Positions 20,847 to 32,250 of a stretch of DNA of 64,000 nt are shown here, in pieces; within the stretch, counting starts at the first letter, position 1; each line of letters starts with the position of its first letter. Source of the DNA: Apostichopus japonicus. Lineage: Eukaryota > Echinodermata > Holothuroidea > Aspidochirotida > Stichopodidae. A program made the position numbers and the translations under genes. The notes below the pieces were generated by a model. That model made no database searches and was not told the DNA's origin. It saw nothing but the letters and a program-made list of their open reading frames with translations. Where the stretch lies: assembly GCF_037975245.1 (NCBI RefSeq), contig NC_092577.1, positions 17,312,013-17,376,012 of the forward strand. The letters run 5' to 3'.

Positions 20847-20965
20847 GTCTACGGCCACATCACGTTGACTATACCGGTTCTCGTCCGATCACCGATGTCA
20901 AGCAACGTAGAGCGCAGTCAGTACTTGGATGGGTGACCGCCTGGGAATACTGGGTGCCGTAGGCT
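20847..20965 (+). rRNA. 5S rRNA gene (A50T)
   Basis: Box A first-base change. Next gene 187 bp on. Confidence 0.91.
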
Positions 20966-21033
20966 TTTATTTTCATAATTGATAACACGACGATGATGAG
21001 AAATTGAAATGGCCTACATTGACCTCTTGTTAT

Positions 21034-21154
21034 GTCTACGGCCACATCACGTTGACTATACCGGTTCTCGTCCGATCACCGAAGTCAAGCAACGTAGAGC
21101 GCAGTCAGTACTTGGATGGGTGACCGCCTGGGGGAATACTGGGTGCCGCAGGCT
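21034..21154 (+). rRNA. 5S rRNA gene (T114C, +GG)
   Basis: The long spacer that follows lacks 19 bp near 21229 (385 bp to next gene). Confidence 0.93.
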
Positions 21155-21418
21155 TTTATTTTCATAATTGATAACACTATGTTGCCACGACGATGAGAAA
21201 TTGAAATGGCCTTCATTGTCTTTCCACGAGGAAAGCGATTTGAAAATCGAATATATTAATAAATAACTCGTTTGTTTTTATATATTAGAATTTTCTACAT
21301 ATAGATGTAAAATATAGATTAACATAATATATATTAAATCCATTCATGTATAATATATATATTAAATCCACTAATCATAACCTACCAGACAACTAGCCTA
21401 CATTTCGCCTCTTGGAAT

Positions 21419-21537
21419 GTCTACGGCCACATCACGATGACTATACCGGTTCTCGTCCGATCACCGAAGTCAAGCAACGTAGAGCGCAGTCAGTACTTGG
21501 ATGGGTGACCGCCTGGGAATACTGGGTGCCGTAGGCT
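21419..21537 (+). rRNA. 5S rRNA gene (T19A)
   Basis: Long spacer follows (402 bp). Confidence 0.93.
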
Positions 21538-21820
21538 TTTATTTTCATAATTGATAACACTATGTTGCCACGACGATGAGAAATTGAAATGGCCTTCATT
21601 GTCTTTCCACAAGGAAAGTGTCTTGCCACGAGGAAAGCGATTTGAAAATCGAATATATTAATAAATACCTCGTTTGTTTTTATATATTAGAATTTTCTAG
21701 ATATATATGTAAAATATAGATTAACATAATATATATTAAATCCATTCATGTATAATATATATATTAAATCCACTGATCATAACCTACCAGACAAGTAGCC
21801 TACATTTCACCTCTTGGAAT

Positions 21821-21939
21821 GTCTACGGCCATATCACGTTGACTATACCGGTTCTCGTCCGATCACCGAAGTCAAGCAACGTAGAGCGCAGTCAGTACTT
21901 GGATGGGTGACCGCCTGGGAATACTGGGTGCCGCAGGCT
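21821..21939 (+). rRNA. 5S rRNA gene (C12T, T114C)
   Basis: First gene of a block (this gene to about 22912) that recurs at 41682, 45813 and 54601. Long spacer follows. Confidence 0.95.
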
Positions 21940-22222
21940 TTTATTTTCATAATTGATAACACTATGTTGCCACGACGATGAGAAATTGAAATGGCCTTCA
22001 TTGTCTTTCCACAAGGAAAGTGTCTTGCCACGAGGAAAGCGATTTGAAAATCGAATATATTAATAAATACCTCGTTTGTTTTTATATATTAGAATTTTCT
22101 AGATATATATGTAAAATATAGATTAACATAATATATATTAAATCCATTCATGTATAATATATATATTAAATCCACTGATTATAACCTACCAGACAAGTAG
22201 CCTACATTTCACCTCTTGGAAT

Positions 22223-22343
22223 GTCTACGGCCATATCACGTTGACTATACCGGTTCTCGTCCGATCACCGAAGTCAAGCAACGTAGAGCGCAGTCAGTAC
22301 TTGGATGGGTGACCGCCTGGGGGAATACTGGGTGCCGCAGGCT
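22223..22343 (+). rRNA. 5S rRNA gene (C12T, T114C, +GG)
   Basis: Next gene 197 bp on. Confidence 0.93.
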
Positions 22344-22419
22344 TTTATTTTCATAATTGATAACACTATGTTGCCACGACGATGAGAAATTGAAATGGCC
22401 TACATTGACCTCTTGTTAT

Positions 22420-22538
22420 GTCTACGGCCACATCACGTTGACTATACCGGTTCTCGTCCGATCACCGAAGTCAAGCAACGTAGAGCGCAGTCAGTACTTG
22501 GATGGGTGACCGCCTGGGAATACTGGGTGCCGTAGGCT
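22420..22538 (+). rRNA. 5S rRNA gene (canonical)
   Basis: Followed by TTTTACTTTC instead of TTTTATTTTC, a marker shared with 42281, 46412 and 55200. Confidence 0.96.
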
Positions 22539-22606
22539 TTTACTTTCATAATTGATAACACGACGATGATGAGAAATTGAAATGGCCTACATTGACCTCT
22601 TGTTAT

Positions 22607-22725
22607 GTCTACGGCCACATCACGTTGACTATACCGGTTCTCGTCCGATCACCGAAGTCAAGCAACGTAGAGCGCAGTCAGTACTTGGATGGGTGACCGC
22701 CTGGGAATACTGGGTGCCGTAGGCT
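22607..22725 (+). rRNA. 5S rRNA gene (canonical)
   Basis: Next gene 187 bp on. Confidence 0.96.
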
Positions 22726-22793
22726 TTTATTTTCATAATTGATAACACGACGATGATGAGAAATTGAAATGGCCTACATTGACCTCTTTTTAT

Positions 22794-22912
22794 GTCTACG
22801 GCCACATCACGATGACTATACCCGTTCTCGTCCGATCACCGAAGTCAAGCAACGTAGAGCGCAGTCAGTACTTGGATGGGTGACCGCCTGGGAATACTGG
22901 GTGCCGCAGGCT
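22794..22912 (+). rRNA. 5S rRNA gene (T19A, G30C, T114C)
   Basis: ATACCCGTT replaces ATACCGGTT at 22823, which should break a helix III pair, on top of mismatches in helices I and II. Likely non-functional. Long spacer follows. Confidence 0.87.
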
Positions 22913-23195
22913 TTTATTTTCATAATTGATAACACTATGTTGCCACGACGATGAGAAATTGAAATGGCCTTCATTGTCTTTCCACAAGGAAAGTGTCTTG
23001 CCACGAGGAAAGCGATTTGAAAATCGAATATATTAATAAATAACTCGTTTGTTTTTATATATTAGAATTTTCTACATATAGATGTAAAATATAGATTAAC
23101 ATAATATATATTAAATCCATTCATGTATAATATATATATTAAATCCACTAATCATAACCTACCAGACAACTAGCCTACATTTCGCCTCTTGGAAT

Positions 23196-23314
23196 GTCTA
23201 CGGCCACATCACGATGACTATACCGGTTCTCGTCTGATCACCGAAGTCAAGCAACGTAGAGCGCAGTCAGTACTTGGATGGGTGACCGCCTGGGAATACT
23301 GGGTGCCGTAGGCT
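23196..23314 (+). rRNA. 5S rRNA gene (T19A, C40T)
   Basis: CGTCTGATC at 23235 (the base also found in vertebrate 5S). Next gene 187 bp on. Confidence 0.91.
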
Positions 23315-23382
23315 TTTATTTTCATAATTGATAACACGACGATGATGAGAAATTGAAATGGTCTACATTGACCTCTTGTTAT

Positions 23383-23501
23383 GTCTACGGCCACATCACG
23401 TTGACTATACCGGTTCTCGTCCGATCACCGATGTCAAGCAACGTAGAGCGCAGTCAGTACTTGGATGGGTGACCGCCTGGGAATACTGGGTGCCGTAGGC
23501 T
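23383..23501 (+). rRNA. 5S rRNA gene (A50T)
   Basis: Next gene 187 bp on. Confidence 0.91.
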
Positions 23502-23569
23502 TTTATTTTCATAATTGATAACACGACGATGATGAGAAATTGAAATGGCCTACATTGACCGGTTTTTAT

Positions 23570-23690
23570 GTCTACGGCCACATCACGTTGACTATACCGG
23601 TTCTCGTCCGATCACCGAAGTCAAGCAACGTAGAGCGCAGTCAGTACTTGGATGGGTGACCGCCTGGGGGAATACTGGGTGCCGCAGGCT
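23570..23690 (+). rRNA. 5S rRNA gene (T114C, +GG)
   Basis: Upstream bases CCGGTTTTTAT. Long spacer follows (404 bp). Confidence 0.93.
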
Positions 23691-23973
23691 TTTATTTTCA
23701 TAATTGATAACACTATGTTGCCACGACGATGAGAAATTGAAATGGCCTTCATTGTCTTTCCACAAGGAAAGTGTCTTGCCACGAGGAAAGCGATTTGAAA
23801 ATCGAATATATTAATAAATAACTCGTTTGTTTTTATATATTCGAATTTTCTACATATAGATGTAAAATATAGATTAACATAATATATATTAAATCCATTC
23901 ATGTATAATATATATATTAAATCCACTAATCATAACCTACCAGACAACTAGCCTACATTTCGCCTCTTGGAAT

Positions 23974-24092
23974 GTCTACGGCCACATCACGATGACTATA
24001 CCGGTTCTCGTCCGATCACCGAAGTCAAGCAACGTAGAGCGCAGTCAGTACTTGGATGGGTGACCGCCTGGGAATACTGGGTGCCGTAGGCT
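23974..24092 (+). rRNA. 5S rRNA gene (T19A)
   Basis: Long spacer follows (402 bp). Confidence 0.93.
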
Positions 24093-24375
24093 TTTATTTT
24101 CATAATTGATAACACTATGTTGCCACGACGATGAGAAATTGAAATGGCCTTCATTGTCTTTCCACAAGGAAAGTGTCTTGCCACGAGGAAAGCGATTTGA
24201 AAATCGAATATATTAATAAATAACTCGTTTGTTTTTATATATTAGAATTTTCTACATATAGATGTAAAATATAGATTAACATAATATATATTAAATCCAT
24301 TCATGTATAATATATATATTAAATCCACTAATCATAACCTACCAGACAACTAGCCTACATTTCGCCTCTTGGAAT

Positions 24376-24494
24376 GTCTACGGCCACATCACGATGACTA
24401 TACCGGTTCTCGTCCGATCACCGAAGTCAAGCAACGTAGAGCGCAGTCAGTACTTGGATGGGTGACCGCCTGGGAATACTGGGTGCCGTAGGCT
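24376..24494 (+). rRNA. 5S rRNA gene (T19A)
   Basis: Second T19A gene in a row; second before LINE copy 3. Confidence 0.93.
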
Positions 24495-24777
24495 TTTATT
24501 TTCATAATTGATAACACTATGTTGCCACGACGATGAGAAATTGAAATGGCCTTCATTGTCTTTCCACAAGGAAAGTGTCTTGCCACGAGGAAAGCGATTT
24601 GAAAATCGAATATATTAATAAATACCTCGTTTGTTTTTATATATTAGAATTTTCTAGATATATATGTAAAATATAGATTAACATAATATATATTAAATCC
24701 ATTCATGTATAATATATATATTAAATCCACTGATCATAACCTACCAGACAAGTAGCCTACATTTCACCTCTTGGAAT

Positions 24778-24896
24778 GTCTACGGCCATATCACGTTGAC
24801 TATACCGGTTCTCGTCCGATCACCGAAGTCAAGCAACGTAGAGCGCAGTCAGTACTTGGATGGGTGACCGCCTGGGAATACTGGGTGCCGCAGGCT
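24778..24896 (+). rRNA. 5S rRNA gene (C12T, T114C), LINE host unit
   Basis: LINE copy 3 begins 342 bp from the gene start. Confidence 0.95.
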
Positions 24897-25388
24897 TTTA
24901 TTTTCATAATTGATAACACTATGTTGCCACGACGATGAGAAATTGAAATGGCCTTCATTGTCTTTCCACAAGGAAAGTGTCTTGCCACGAGGAAAGCGAT
25001 TTGAAAATCGAATATATTAATAAATAACTCGTTTGTTTTTATATATTAGAATTTTCTACATATAGATGTAAAATATAGATTAACATAATATATATTAAAT
25101 CCATTCATGTATAATATATGTCGTGGTGTGATACAGTGTGATACAGTGGATACAGTGTGATACAGTCGTGGCGCGGTTGGTTGTGCTCTTTGTTAGCTGT
25201 TTTCTTTGTTACTTTTTTCGAACTTACTTGTTCCACGTTTTCTTCAACCTGCAACATCCAAGTTCTTGGATGCTAGCGGGTTTTTATTACTGTGTTTCAT
25301 TTTGGACCGTTAAACTGTAGGAGTTTTGTAGGTAATTTTTGAAGTCGCCAAGGCGACGAAGGCCGCCAAGGCGTGTGCTAGTGCGAAC

Positions 25389-26630
25389 ATGGGTTCCGCG
25401 AAACCATCAATACAACGTTTGAAAACTAACAGTGTTAGGGTATTTGACAATGGACATAGCTATGGAGACATACTGAAATCGATATCTGAGGATCTTGGGA
25501 ATAATAGAATTGTGGGATGTGTTAAGACGTCAGGGCACTGGATTGTGACATTGAAGAATGAATCTGATGCGGAACTTATCCAGGAAACCGGCCTTAATAT
25601 TAAAGGCGACCATTGTAATGTTACCGGAGTGGAAAAATTTATACTAACGGTGAGTCTTTTTGGGGTACCCTGTTACATTTCTGACGAAGAACTTTCGGCT
25701 AAGCTAGAGGAATACGGATGCTCAATTAAATCCAAATGGACGCGAAAATACTATTCCGACTATCCAGACGTGGAAAACGGTATTCGATTCGTAAGAGTAC
25801 AGTTGCCAAATAATGCCAAAAGCCTGCCCTACGCAATTACGATTGCTGGTGTACATCTAAGACTTAAACACAACAGCCAATCTAAAGTCTGTAACAACTG
25901 CTTGAGCGACACCCATGTCATGAAAGAATGTCCCCAGTACGTATGTAGAGAATGTAATAACCAGGGCCACACGGAGAGCCGTTGCCCTAGGATAAAGTGC
26001 TTTAGATGCCAAAACTTTGGTCATAAAAGTTTCCTATGCACGGAGCAACCACCTGAGGAAGATAACGATGTCGAACCAGAGAAGCCTTCAGACAATGGTG
26101 AGATGGACACAGAAACTGAACCTTCTAACGTCACTGAGAGCGCCAACAAGGAAACAGTTCCCGGGGGCCCACCAGCTCAACCCACAGTGCAACCTCCTGA
26201 CACGGTAGATCAAGCCAACCGGAACAAGGACCAAATTGAGGAGACTCTGCCTACCAACACCCAGCCACAGCAGAAACAACCGAAATCTCCCAAGAAAGCG
26301 AAGGCTACGACCACAGCGACCAAGAAAAATCCCACCGACGAAGCACAGAAATCCCGACTACAAAGAAAACCCGACTACAAACCAGGAAGTAATGGAGACA
26401 CCACTGAAACTGTAAATGACTCTATGGCACACCTTAAAAGGCAGATGTCTTTGGATGAGGACAACTTCATTTTTGTAAGACACAAGAAGAAAATACCAAC
26501 ACCAAACCTTAGCAAGGCAAGAACCGTAACAAGCAAAAACAATCAAACCTCACTTCTATATCGTCATCGTCATCATACTCTTTCTTGTTTTAATGGATCC
26601 AACAAAAAACAAAATAGAAACAAGGGATAA
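25389..26630 (+). CDS. LINE ORF1, CCHC zinc-knuckle protein (copy 3)
   Basis: 413 aa, same protein as copy 1: three CCHC knuckles at residues 168-217 and a disordered, charged C-terminal half. Overlaps ORF2 by 38 nt. Confidence 0.93.
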   Translation: MGSAKPSIQRLKTNSVRVFDNGHSYGDILKSISEDLGNNRIVGCVKTSGHWIVTLKNESDAELIQETGLNIKGDHCNVTGVEKFILTVSLFGVPCYISDEELSAKLEEYGCSIKSKWTRKYYSDYPDVENGIRFVRVQLPNNAKSLPYAITIAGVHLRLKHNSQSKVCNNCLSDTHVMKECPQYVCRECNNQGHTESRCPRIKCFRCQNFGHKSFLCTEQPPEEDNDVEPEKPSDNGEMDTETEPSNVTESANKETVPGGPPAQPTVQPPDTVDQANRNKDQIEETLPTNTQPQQKQPKSPKKAKATTTATKKNPTDEAQKSRLQRKPDYKPGSNGDTTETVNDSMAHLKRQMSLDEDNFIFVRHKKKIPTPNLSKARTVTSKNNQTSLLYRHRHHTLSCFNGSNKKQNRNKG

Positions 26631-29532
26631 TATTTCCTGTGAGTATTATAACATCGATAAGTATAATAATTTACCCCCTAGTAATGGTCTTACCATTTTC
26701 AATATGAACAGTAGGAGTCTTAACAAAAATTTTGATAATATTACCACTTTCATCTCATTACTTAATAACGAATTCTCGATCATGGGCTTTACGGAAACTT
26801 GGTTGAATGACAATAATAATACATCCATCATCAATATTAATAATTATCGACTTGTAGAAAAACACCGCCATAAAAGAAGGGGAGGTGGGGTTTGTTTATA
26901 CATTAAAAAGAACTATAATTACAAATGCAGAGACGATCTCTCTGTATTTAATGACTCAATTGAGTCTCTTTTCATAGAGATCACACCCCAAAATGGCAGT
27001 AAGCATTACGTTATTGGTATTATTTATAGACCACCGACGGGTTCTTATGACGACTTTTATTTTCATGTGCAAAACATTTATGGCAAATTAACAGAATCAC
27101 GTAGTAATTCTTATATCATGGGTGATTTCAACATTAACTTACTTGACGACCACTTATCTACAGATTTCCTCAACTTAGCTTTCTCGAATAATTTTTATCC
27201 AGCAATAACAAATCCTACCCGTGTTGCAAGTACATCGTCTACTTTAATTGATAACATATTTACTAATGATAATTCTGCAATTAACTCAGGCATATTTGTA
27301 ACCGATATTACCGACCACTTTCCCATCTTCCTTGACAATAATTCAAGACTTAGAATCTATAATAGAGATAGTAAACGTATTCGTAATTACAATATAAATA
27401 ATATCAGTAATTTTATTTCCCAATTAGAATGTAAGCAATGGGATGATGTTCTTAATGAAAAGGATGCTAATGTATCCTATAATGTATTTTTTCATCATTT
27501 TAGTGATATGTACAATGACTGTTTTCCAGTGCAGGTTATTAATGTAAGGAAGAAACGTAAAAAGAGACATCCTTGGATTACTAGTGGTATATTAAAATCA
27601 ATAAAAAAGAAAAATCAATTGTATAGACGCCAATTAAAGGATCCAACATCGAATAACAAGAAGGTATACCTTATTTATCGAAATAAATTAACAAATATTA
27701 TCAGAACATCAAAGAAACTATACTTTCACAGTAAATTTATCGAGAGCAATAATAACATTAATGGTACCTGGAAAACAGTCAATGAACTCTTACATAAAAA
27801 TGCCAGTCAATCGTCATATCCTACGGCCTTTCACCATAACCAAAACGTTGTCACAGACAACCAGGAAATTGCTAATGGTTTTAACAATTACTTTGTAAAT
27901 GTAGGCCCTTCACTGGCCAGCAAGATTAAACCCCTTGAAAAAGCTGAGATTTTTTTGCATAAAAGCAGAAATCCCAACCCAAACTCTGTGTTCATATTCC
28001 CCGTGACAGAAGAAGAATTACTGAAAACGATCAACACTGCAATTAAACCCAAAAAGGCTGCAGGATATGACGATTTCAGTCCTGATATTATCAAACAGGC
28101 CGCTAAGTATATTGTCACACCACTTGCCCATATTTGTAACCTATCATTTAATACAGGTGTCTTTCCAGACAAGTTAAAAATTGCTAAAGTCTTACCAATT
28201 TACAAAAATGGCCAGAACAATGCATATGAAAATTACCGGCCAATATCGTTACTCTCTTGTTTTGCGAAACTTATAGAAAGACTATTGTTTAATCGTATTT
28301 GTAGATTCTTGGACAAACACAACATTCTTAATAAACAACAGTACGGATTTCGATACAATCACTCCACTGAGCTCGCCCTGGCAGATGCAATTGATAATCT
28401 CTACAGTAAACTTGATCAACGTAAGACTTGCATTGGTGTATTCCTAGACTTAAGTAAAGCGTTTGATACCATTAATCATTCTATTTTACTGAATAAGATG
28501 CACTTTAATGGTATAAGAGGTACTACTCTGAATTGGTTCGACAGCTACCTATCTCACCGTCACCAATTTACTGCGTATAAGTCACATAACTCTGATCTTG
28601 CCCAAGTCCCTTGTGGTGTACCACAGGGATCTATCCTGGGACCTCTGTTATTCATTATTTATGTAAACGACATATGTCAAGTGTCCAATATTGCAAAAGT
28701 TACTTTGTTTGCTGATGACACCACTATTTTTTTGGACTCTGACAACATTAGCATCCTACCTATTACTGTATCTAATGAACTAGAAAAGTTTAGTAACTGG
28801 TTTCGGTCAAACAAGCTTTCTATCAATGTCAACAAGACACACTACATTGTTTTTAATTCATCCAACAACCCTCCTCAAGTTCACAACATTAATATGAATG
28901 GTACACCAATTAACAATGTTGACTACATAAAATTTTTAGGTGTATATATTGATTCAAAACTAAGTTGGCAACAACATATTTCAGCAATCTGTTCTAAGGT
29001 CGCAAGGAACATTGGTATACTCGCTATAATAAAACATTTCCTACCGACACACATTCTAAGAATGATTTATAATACGCTCATTCTACCTCATCTGTCCTAC
29101 TGTTCTATTATTTGGTCTGGTGCTAACATAACTTGTCTTGACCGTCTCAATAAACTACAAAAAGGCGCAATACGTAACATAACACATGCTGCATTTCGTC
29201 AGCATACTAGTCCATTGTTTAAAGGTCAAAACCTGCTGAAATTAAATGATATTATAAGGCTACAACTTGCTGTATTTACGTATAAAGCATGGCATGGGCT
29301 ACTTCCGGGTTCCTTTCATAATTTCTATACAATTAATGTAGAATTATACAATTATAATACCCGAAATAGACAAAATGCTCATTGCAACTTCTATCATACG
29401 AAATTAGGTACACGCAGCTTTCGCAACCGTGCAACTAAGTTATGGAACTCATTAAGCAATACCGTTAAATCTAAGGCTACAAAGAATTCATTTAAGAAAT
29501 GTTTAAAAAAAGAATTGATATCATCATATTAA
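26593..29532 (+). CDS. LINE ORF2, endonuclease-reverse transcriptase (copy 3, F714L)
   Basis: 979 aa with all endonuclease and RT motifs. A T-to-G change at the end of the T-run (28735) makes residue 714 Leu instead of Phe, five residues after FADD. The change shortens the homopolymer that is frameshifted in copy 2. Conservative, so probably still active if the family is. Confidence 0.94.
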   Translation: MDPTKNKIETRDNISCEYYNIDKYNNLPPSNGLTIFNMNSRSLNKNFDNITTFISLLNNEFSIMGFTETWLNDNNNTSIININNYRLVEKHRHKRRGGGVCLYIKKNYNYKCRDDLSVFNDSIESLFIEITPQNGSKHYVIGIIYRPPTGSYDDFYFHVQNIYGKLTESRSNSYIMGDFNINLLDDHLSTDFLNLAFSNNFYPAITNPTRVASTSSTLIDNIFTNDNSAINSGIFVTDITDHFPIFLDNNSRLRIYNRDSKRIRNYNINNISNFISQLECKQWDDVLNEKDANVSYNVFFHHFSDMYNDCFPVQVINVRKKRKKRHPWITSGILKSIKKKNQLYRRQLKDPTSNNKKVYLIYRNKLTNIIRTSKKLYFHSKFIESNNNINGTWKTVNELLHKNASQSSYPTAFHHNQNVVTDNQEIANGFNNYFVNVGPSLASKIKPLEKAEIFLHKSRNPNPNSVFIFPVTEEELLKTINTAIKPKKAAGYDDFSPDIIKQAAKYIVTPLAHICNLSFNTGVFPDKLKIAKVLPIYKNGQNNAYENYRPISLLSCFAKLIERLLFNRICRFLDKHNILNKQQYGFRYNHSTELALADAIDNLYSKLDQRKTCIGVFLDLSKAFDTINHSILLNKMHFNGIRGTTLNWFDSYLSHRHQFTAYKSHNSDLAQVPCGVPQGSILGPLLFIIYVNDICQVSNIAKVTLFADDTTIFLDSDNISILPITVSNELEKFSNWFRSNKLSINVNKTHYIVFNSSNNPPQVHNINMNGTPINNVDYIKFLGVYIDSKLSWQQHISAICSKVARNIGILAIIKHFLPTHILRMIYNTLILPHLSYCSIIWSGANITCLDRLNKLQKGAIRNITHAAFRQHTSPLFKGQNLLKLNDIIRLQLAVFTYKAWHGLLPGSFHNFYTINVELYNYNTRNRQNAHCNFYHTKLGTRSFRNRATKLWNSLSNTVKSKATKNSFKKCLKKELISSY

Positions 29533-29622
29533 ATTATGTAAATGAGTTATTTACTTCAGCAGTTTCTGTTCATTATGTAACAAACATTCAATTTGTATTT
29601 ATTCATTTTTTTTTTTTCTTTA

Positions 29623-29670
29623 GGGAGTCTTCCACTTTGTTAAGCTTTTAAGCTTTATGGAAGACTTCCC
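29623..29670 (+). other. LINE copy 3 3' UTR hairpin
   Basis: Same 48-nt stem-loop as in copy 1, after 12 T. Confidence 0.75.
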
Positions 29671-29780
29671 TCCGCTTTGTACTTCTGTGGAAAAACAAAT
29701 AAATAAATAAATAAATATATATATTAAATCCACTAATCATAACCTACCAGACAACTAGCCTACATTTCGCCTCTTGGAAT

Positions 29781-29899
29781 GTCTACGGCCACATCACGAT
29801 GACTATACCGGTTCTCGTCCGATCACCGAAGTCAAGCAACGTAGAGCGCAGTCAGTACTTGGATGGGTGACCGCCTGGGAATACTGGGTGCCGTAGGCT
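29781..29899 (+). rRNA. 5S rRNA gene (T19A)
   Basis: First gene after LINE copy 3. The long spacer that follows has the TGCCACAAGG marker. Confidence 0.93.
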
Positions 29900-30182
29900 T
29901 TTATTTTCATAATTGATAACACTATGTTGCCACGACGATGAGAAATTGAAATGGCCTTCATTGTCTTTCCACAAGGAAAGTGTCTTGCCACAAGGAAAGC
30001 GATTTGAAAATCGAATATATTAATAAATACCTCGTTTGTTTTTATATATTAGAATTTTCTAGATATATATGTCAAATATAGATTAACATAATATATATTA
30101 AATCCATTCATGTATAATTTATATATTAAATCCACTGATCATAACCTACCAGACAAGTAGCCTACATTTCACCTCTTGGAAT

Positions 30183-30303
30183 GTCTACGGCCATATCACG
30201 TTGACTATACCGGTTCTCGTCCGATCACCGAAGTCAAGCAACGTAGAGCGCAGTCAGTACTTGGATGGGTGACCGCCTGGGGGAATACTGGGTGCCGCAG
30301 GCT
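30183..30303 (+). rRNA. 5S rRNA gene (C12T, T114C, +GG)
   Basis: Next gene 197 bp on. Confidence 0.93.
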
Positions 30304-30379
30304 TTTATTTTCATAATTGATAACACTATGTTGCCACGACGATGAGAAATTGAAATGGCCTACATTGACCTCTTGTTAT

Positions 30380-30498
30380 GTCTACGGCCACATCACGTTG
30401 ACTATACCGGTTCTCGTCCGATCACCGAAGTCAAGCAACGTAGAGCGCAGTCAGTACTTGGATGGGTGACCGCCTGGGAATACTGGGTGCCGTAGGCT
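30380..30498 (+). rRNA. 5S rRNA gene (canonical)
   Basis: Next gene 187 bp on. Confidence 0.96.
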
Positions 30499-30566
30499 TT
30501 TATTTTCATAATTGATAACACGACGATGATGAGAAATTGAAATGGCCTACATTGACCTCTTGTTAT

Positions 30567-30685
30567 GTCTACGGCCACATCACGTTGACTATACCGGTTC
30601 TCGTCCGATCACCGAAGTCAAGCAACGTAGAGCGCAGTCAGTACTTGGATGGGTGACCGCCTGGGAATACTGGGTGCCGTAGGCT
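30567..30685 (+). rRNA. 5S rRNA gene (canonical)
   Basis: Next gene 196 bp on. Confidence 0.96.
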
Positions 30686-30762
30686 TTTATTTTTTATAAT
30701 TGATAACACTATGTTGCCACGACGATGAGAAATTGAAATGGCCTACATTGACCGGTTTTTAT

Positions 30763-30881
30763 GTCTACGGCCACATCACGTTGACTATACCGGTTCTCGT
30801 CCGATCACCGAAGTCAAGCAACGTAGAGCGCAGTCAGTACTTGGATGGGTGACCGCCTGGGAATACTGGGTGCCGTAGGCT
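30763..30881 (+). rRNA. 5S rRNA gene (canonical)
   Basis: Upstream bases CCGGTTTTTAT. Next gene 187 bp on. Confidence 0.96.
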
Positions 30882-30949
30882 TTTATTTTCATAATTGATA
30901 ACACGACGATGATGAGAAATTGAAATGGCCTACATTGACCGGTTTTTAT

Positions 30950-31070
30950 GTCTACGGCCACATCACGTTGACTATACCGGTTCTCGTCCGATCACCGAAG
31001 TCAAGCAACGTAGAGCGCAGTCAGTACTTGGATGGGTGACCGCCTGGGGGAATACTGGGTGCCGCAGGCT
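30950..31070 (+). rRNA. 5S rRNA gene (T114C, +GG)
   Basis: Long spacer follows (404 bp). Confidence 0.93.
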
Positions 31071-31353
31071 TTTATTTTCATAATTGATAACACTATGTTG
31101 CCACGACGATGAGAAATTGAAATGGCCTTCATTGTCTTTCCACAAGGAAAGTGTCTTGCCACGAGGAAAGCGATTTGAAAATCGAATATATTAATAAATA
31201 ACTCGTTTGTTTTTATATATTAGAATTGTCTACATATATATGTAAAATACAGATTAACATAATATATATTAAATCCATTCATGTATAATATATATATTAA
31301 ATCCACTAATCATAACCTACCAGACAACTAGCCTACATTTCGCCTCTTGGAAT

Positions 31354-31472
31354 GTCTACGGCCACATCACGATGACTATACCGGTTCTCGTCCGATCACC
31401 GAAGTCAAGCAACGTAGAGCGCAGTCAGTACTTGGATGGGTGACCGCCTGGGAATACTGGGTGCCGTAGGCT
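31354..31472 (+). rRNA. 5S rRNA gene (T19A)
   Basis: Next gene 187 bp on, spacer with TGGTCTACATT. Confidence 0.93.
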
Positions 31473-31540
31473 TTTATTTTCATAATTGATAACACGACGA
31501 TGATGAGAAATTGAAATGGTCTACATTGACCTCTTGTTAT

Positions 31541-31659
31541 GTCTACGGCCACATCACGTTGACTATACCGGTTCTCGTCCGATCACCGATGTCAAGCAAC
31601 GTAGAGCGCAGTCAGTACTTGGATGGGTGACCGCCTGGGAATACTGGGTGCCGTAGGCT
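31541..31659 (+). rRNA. 5S rRNA gene (A50T)
   Basis: Next gene 187 bp on. Confidence 0.91.
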
Positions 31660-31727
31660 TTTATTTTCATAATTGATAACACGACGATGATGAGAAATTG
31701 AAATGGCCTACATTGACCTCTTGTTAT

Positions 31728-31848
31728 GTCTACGGCCACATCACGTTGACTATACCGGTTCTCGTCCGATCACCGAAGTCAAGCAACGTAGAGCGCAGTC
31801 AGTACTTGGATGGGTGACCGCCTGGGGGAATACTGGGTGCCGCAGGCT
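31728..31848 (+). rRNA. 5S rRNA gene (T114C, +GG)
   Basis: Long spacer follows (404 bp), without the 19-bp deletion of its partner at 21034. Confidence 0.93.
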
Positions 31849-32131
31849 TTTATTTTCATAATTGATAACACTATGTTGCCACGACGATGAGAAATTGAAA
31901 TGGCCTTCATTGTCTTTCCACAAGGAAAGTGTCTTGCCACGAGGAAAGCGATTTGAAAATCGAATATATTAATAAATAACTCGTTTGTTTTTATATATTC
32001 GAATTTTCTACATATAGATGTAAAATATAGATTAACATAATATATATTAAATCCATTCATGTATAATATATATATTAAATCCACTAATCATAACCTACCA
32101 GACAACTAGCCTACATTTCGCCTCTTGGAAT

Positions 32132-32250
32132 GTCTACGGCCACATCACGATGACTATACCGGTTCTCGTCCGATCACCGAAGTCAAGCAACGTAGAGCGC
32201 AGTCAGTACTTGGATGGGTGACCGCCTGGGAATACTGGGTGCCGTAGGCT
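32132..32250 (+). rRNA. 5S rRNA gene (T19A)
   Basis: Unit 1 of the 1,778-bp repeat, round 1. Confidence 0.93.

Larger units (their letters stand above)
19210..25119 (+). repeat. 5S rDNA tandem array, block 3
   Basis: Twenty complete 5S genes between LINE copies 2 and 3. It contains a long spacer with a 19-bp deletion (near 21229) and several private gene variants. Confidence 0.97.
25120..29716 (+). mobile_element. Non-LTR retrotransposon, copy 3 (intact ORFs)
   Basis: Same ends, tail (five AAAT) and insertion point as copy 1. The only protein difference from copy 1 that I find is one residue in ORF2. Confidence 0.95.
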
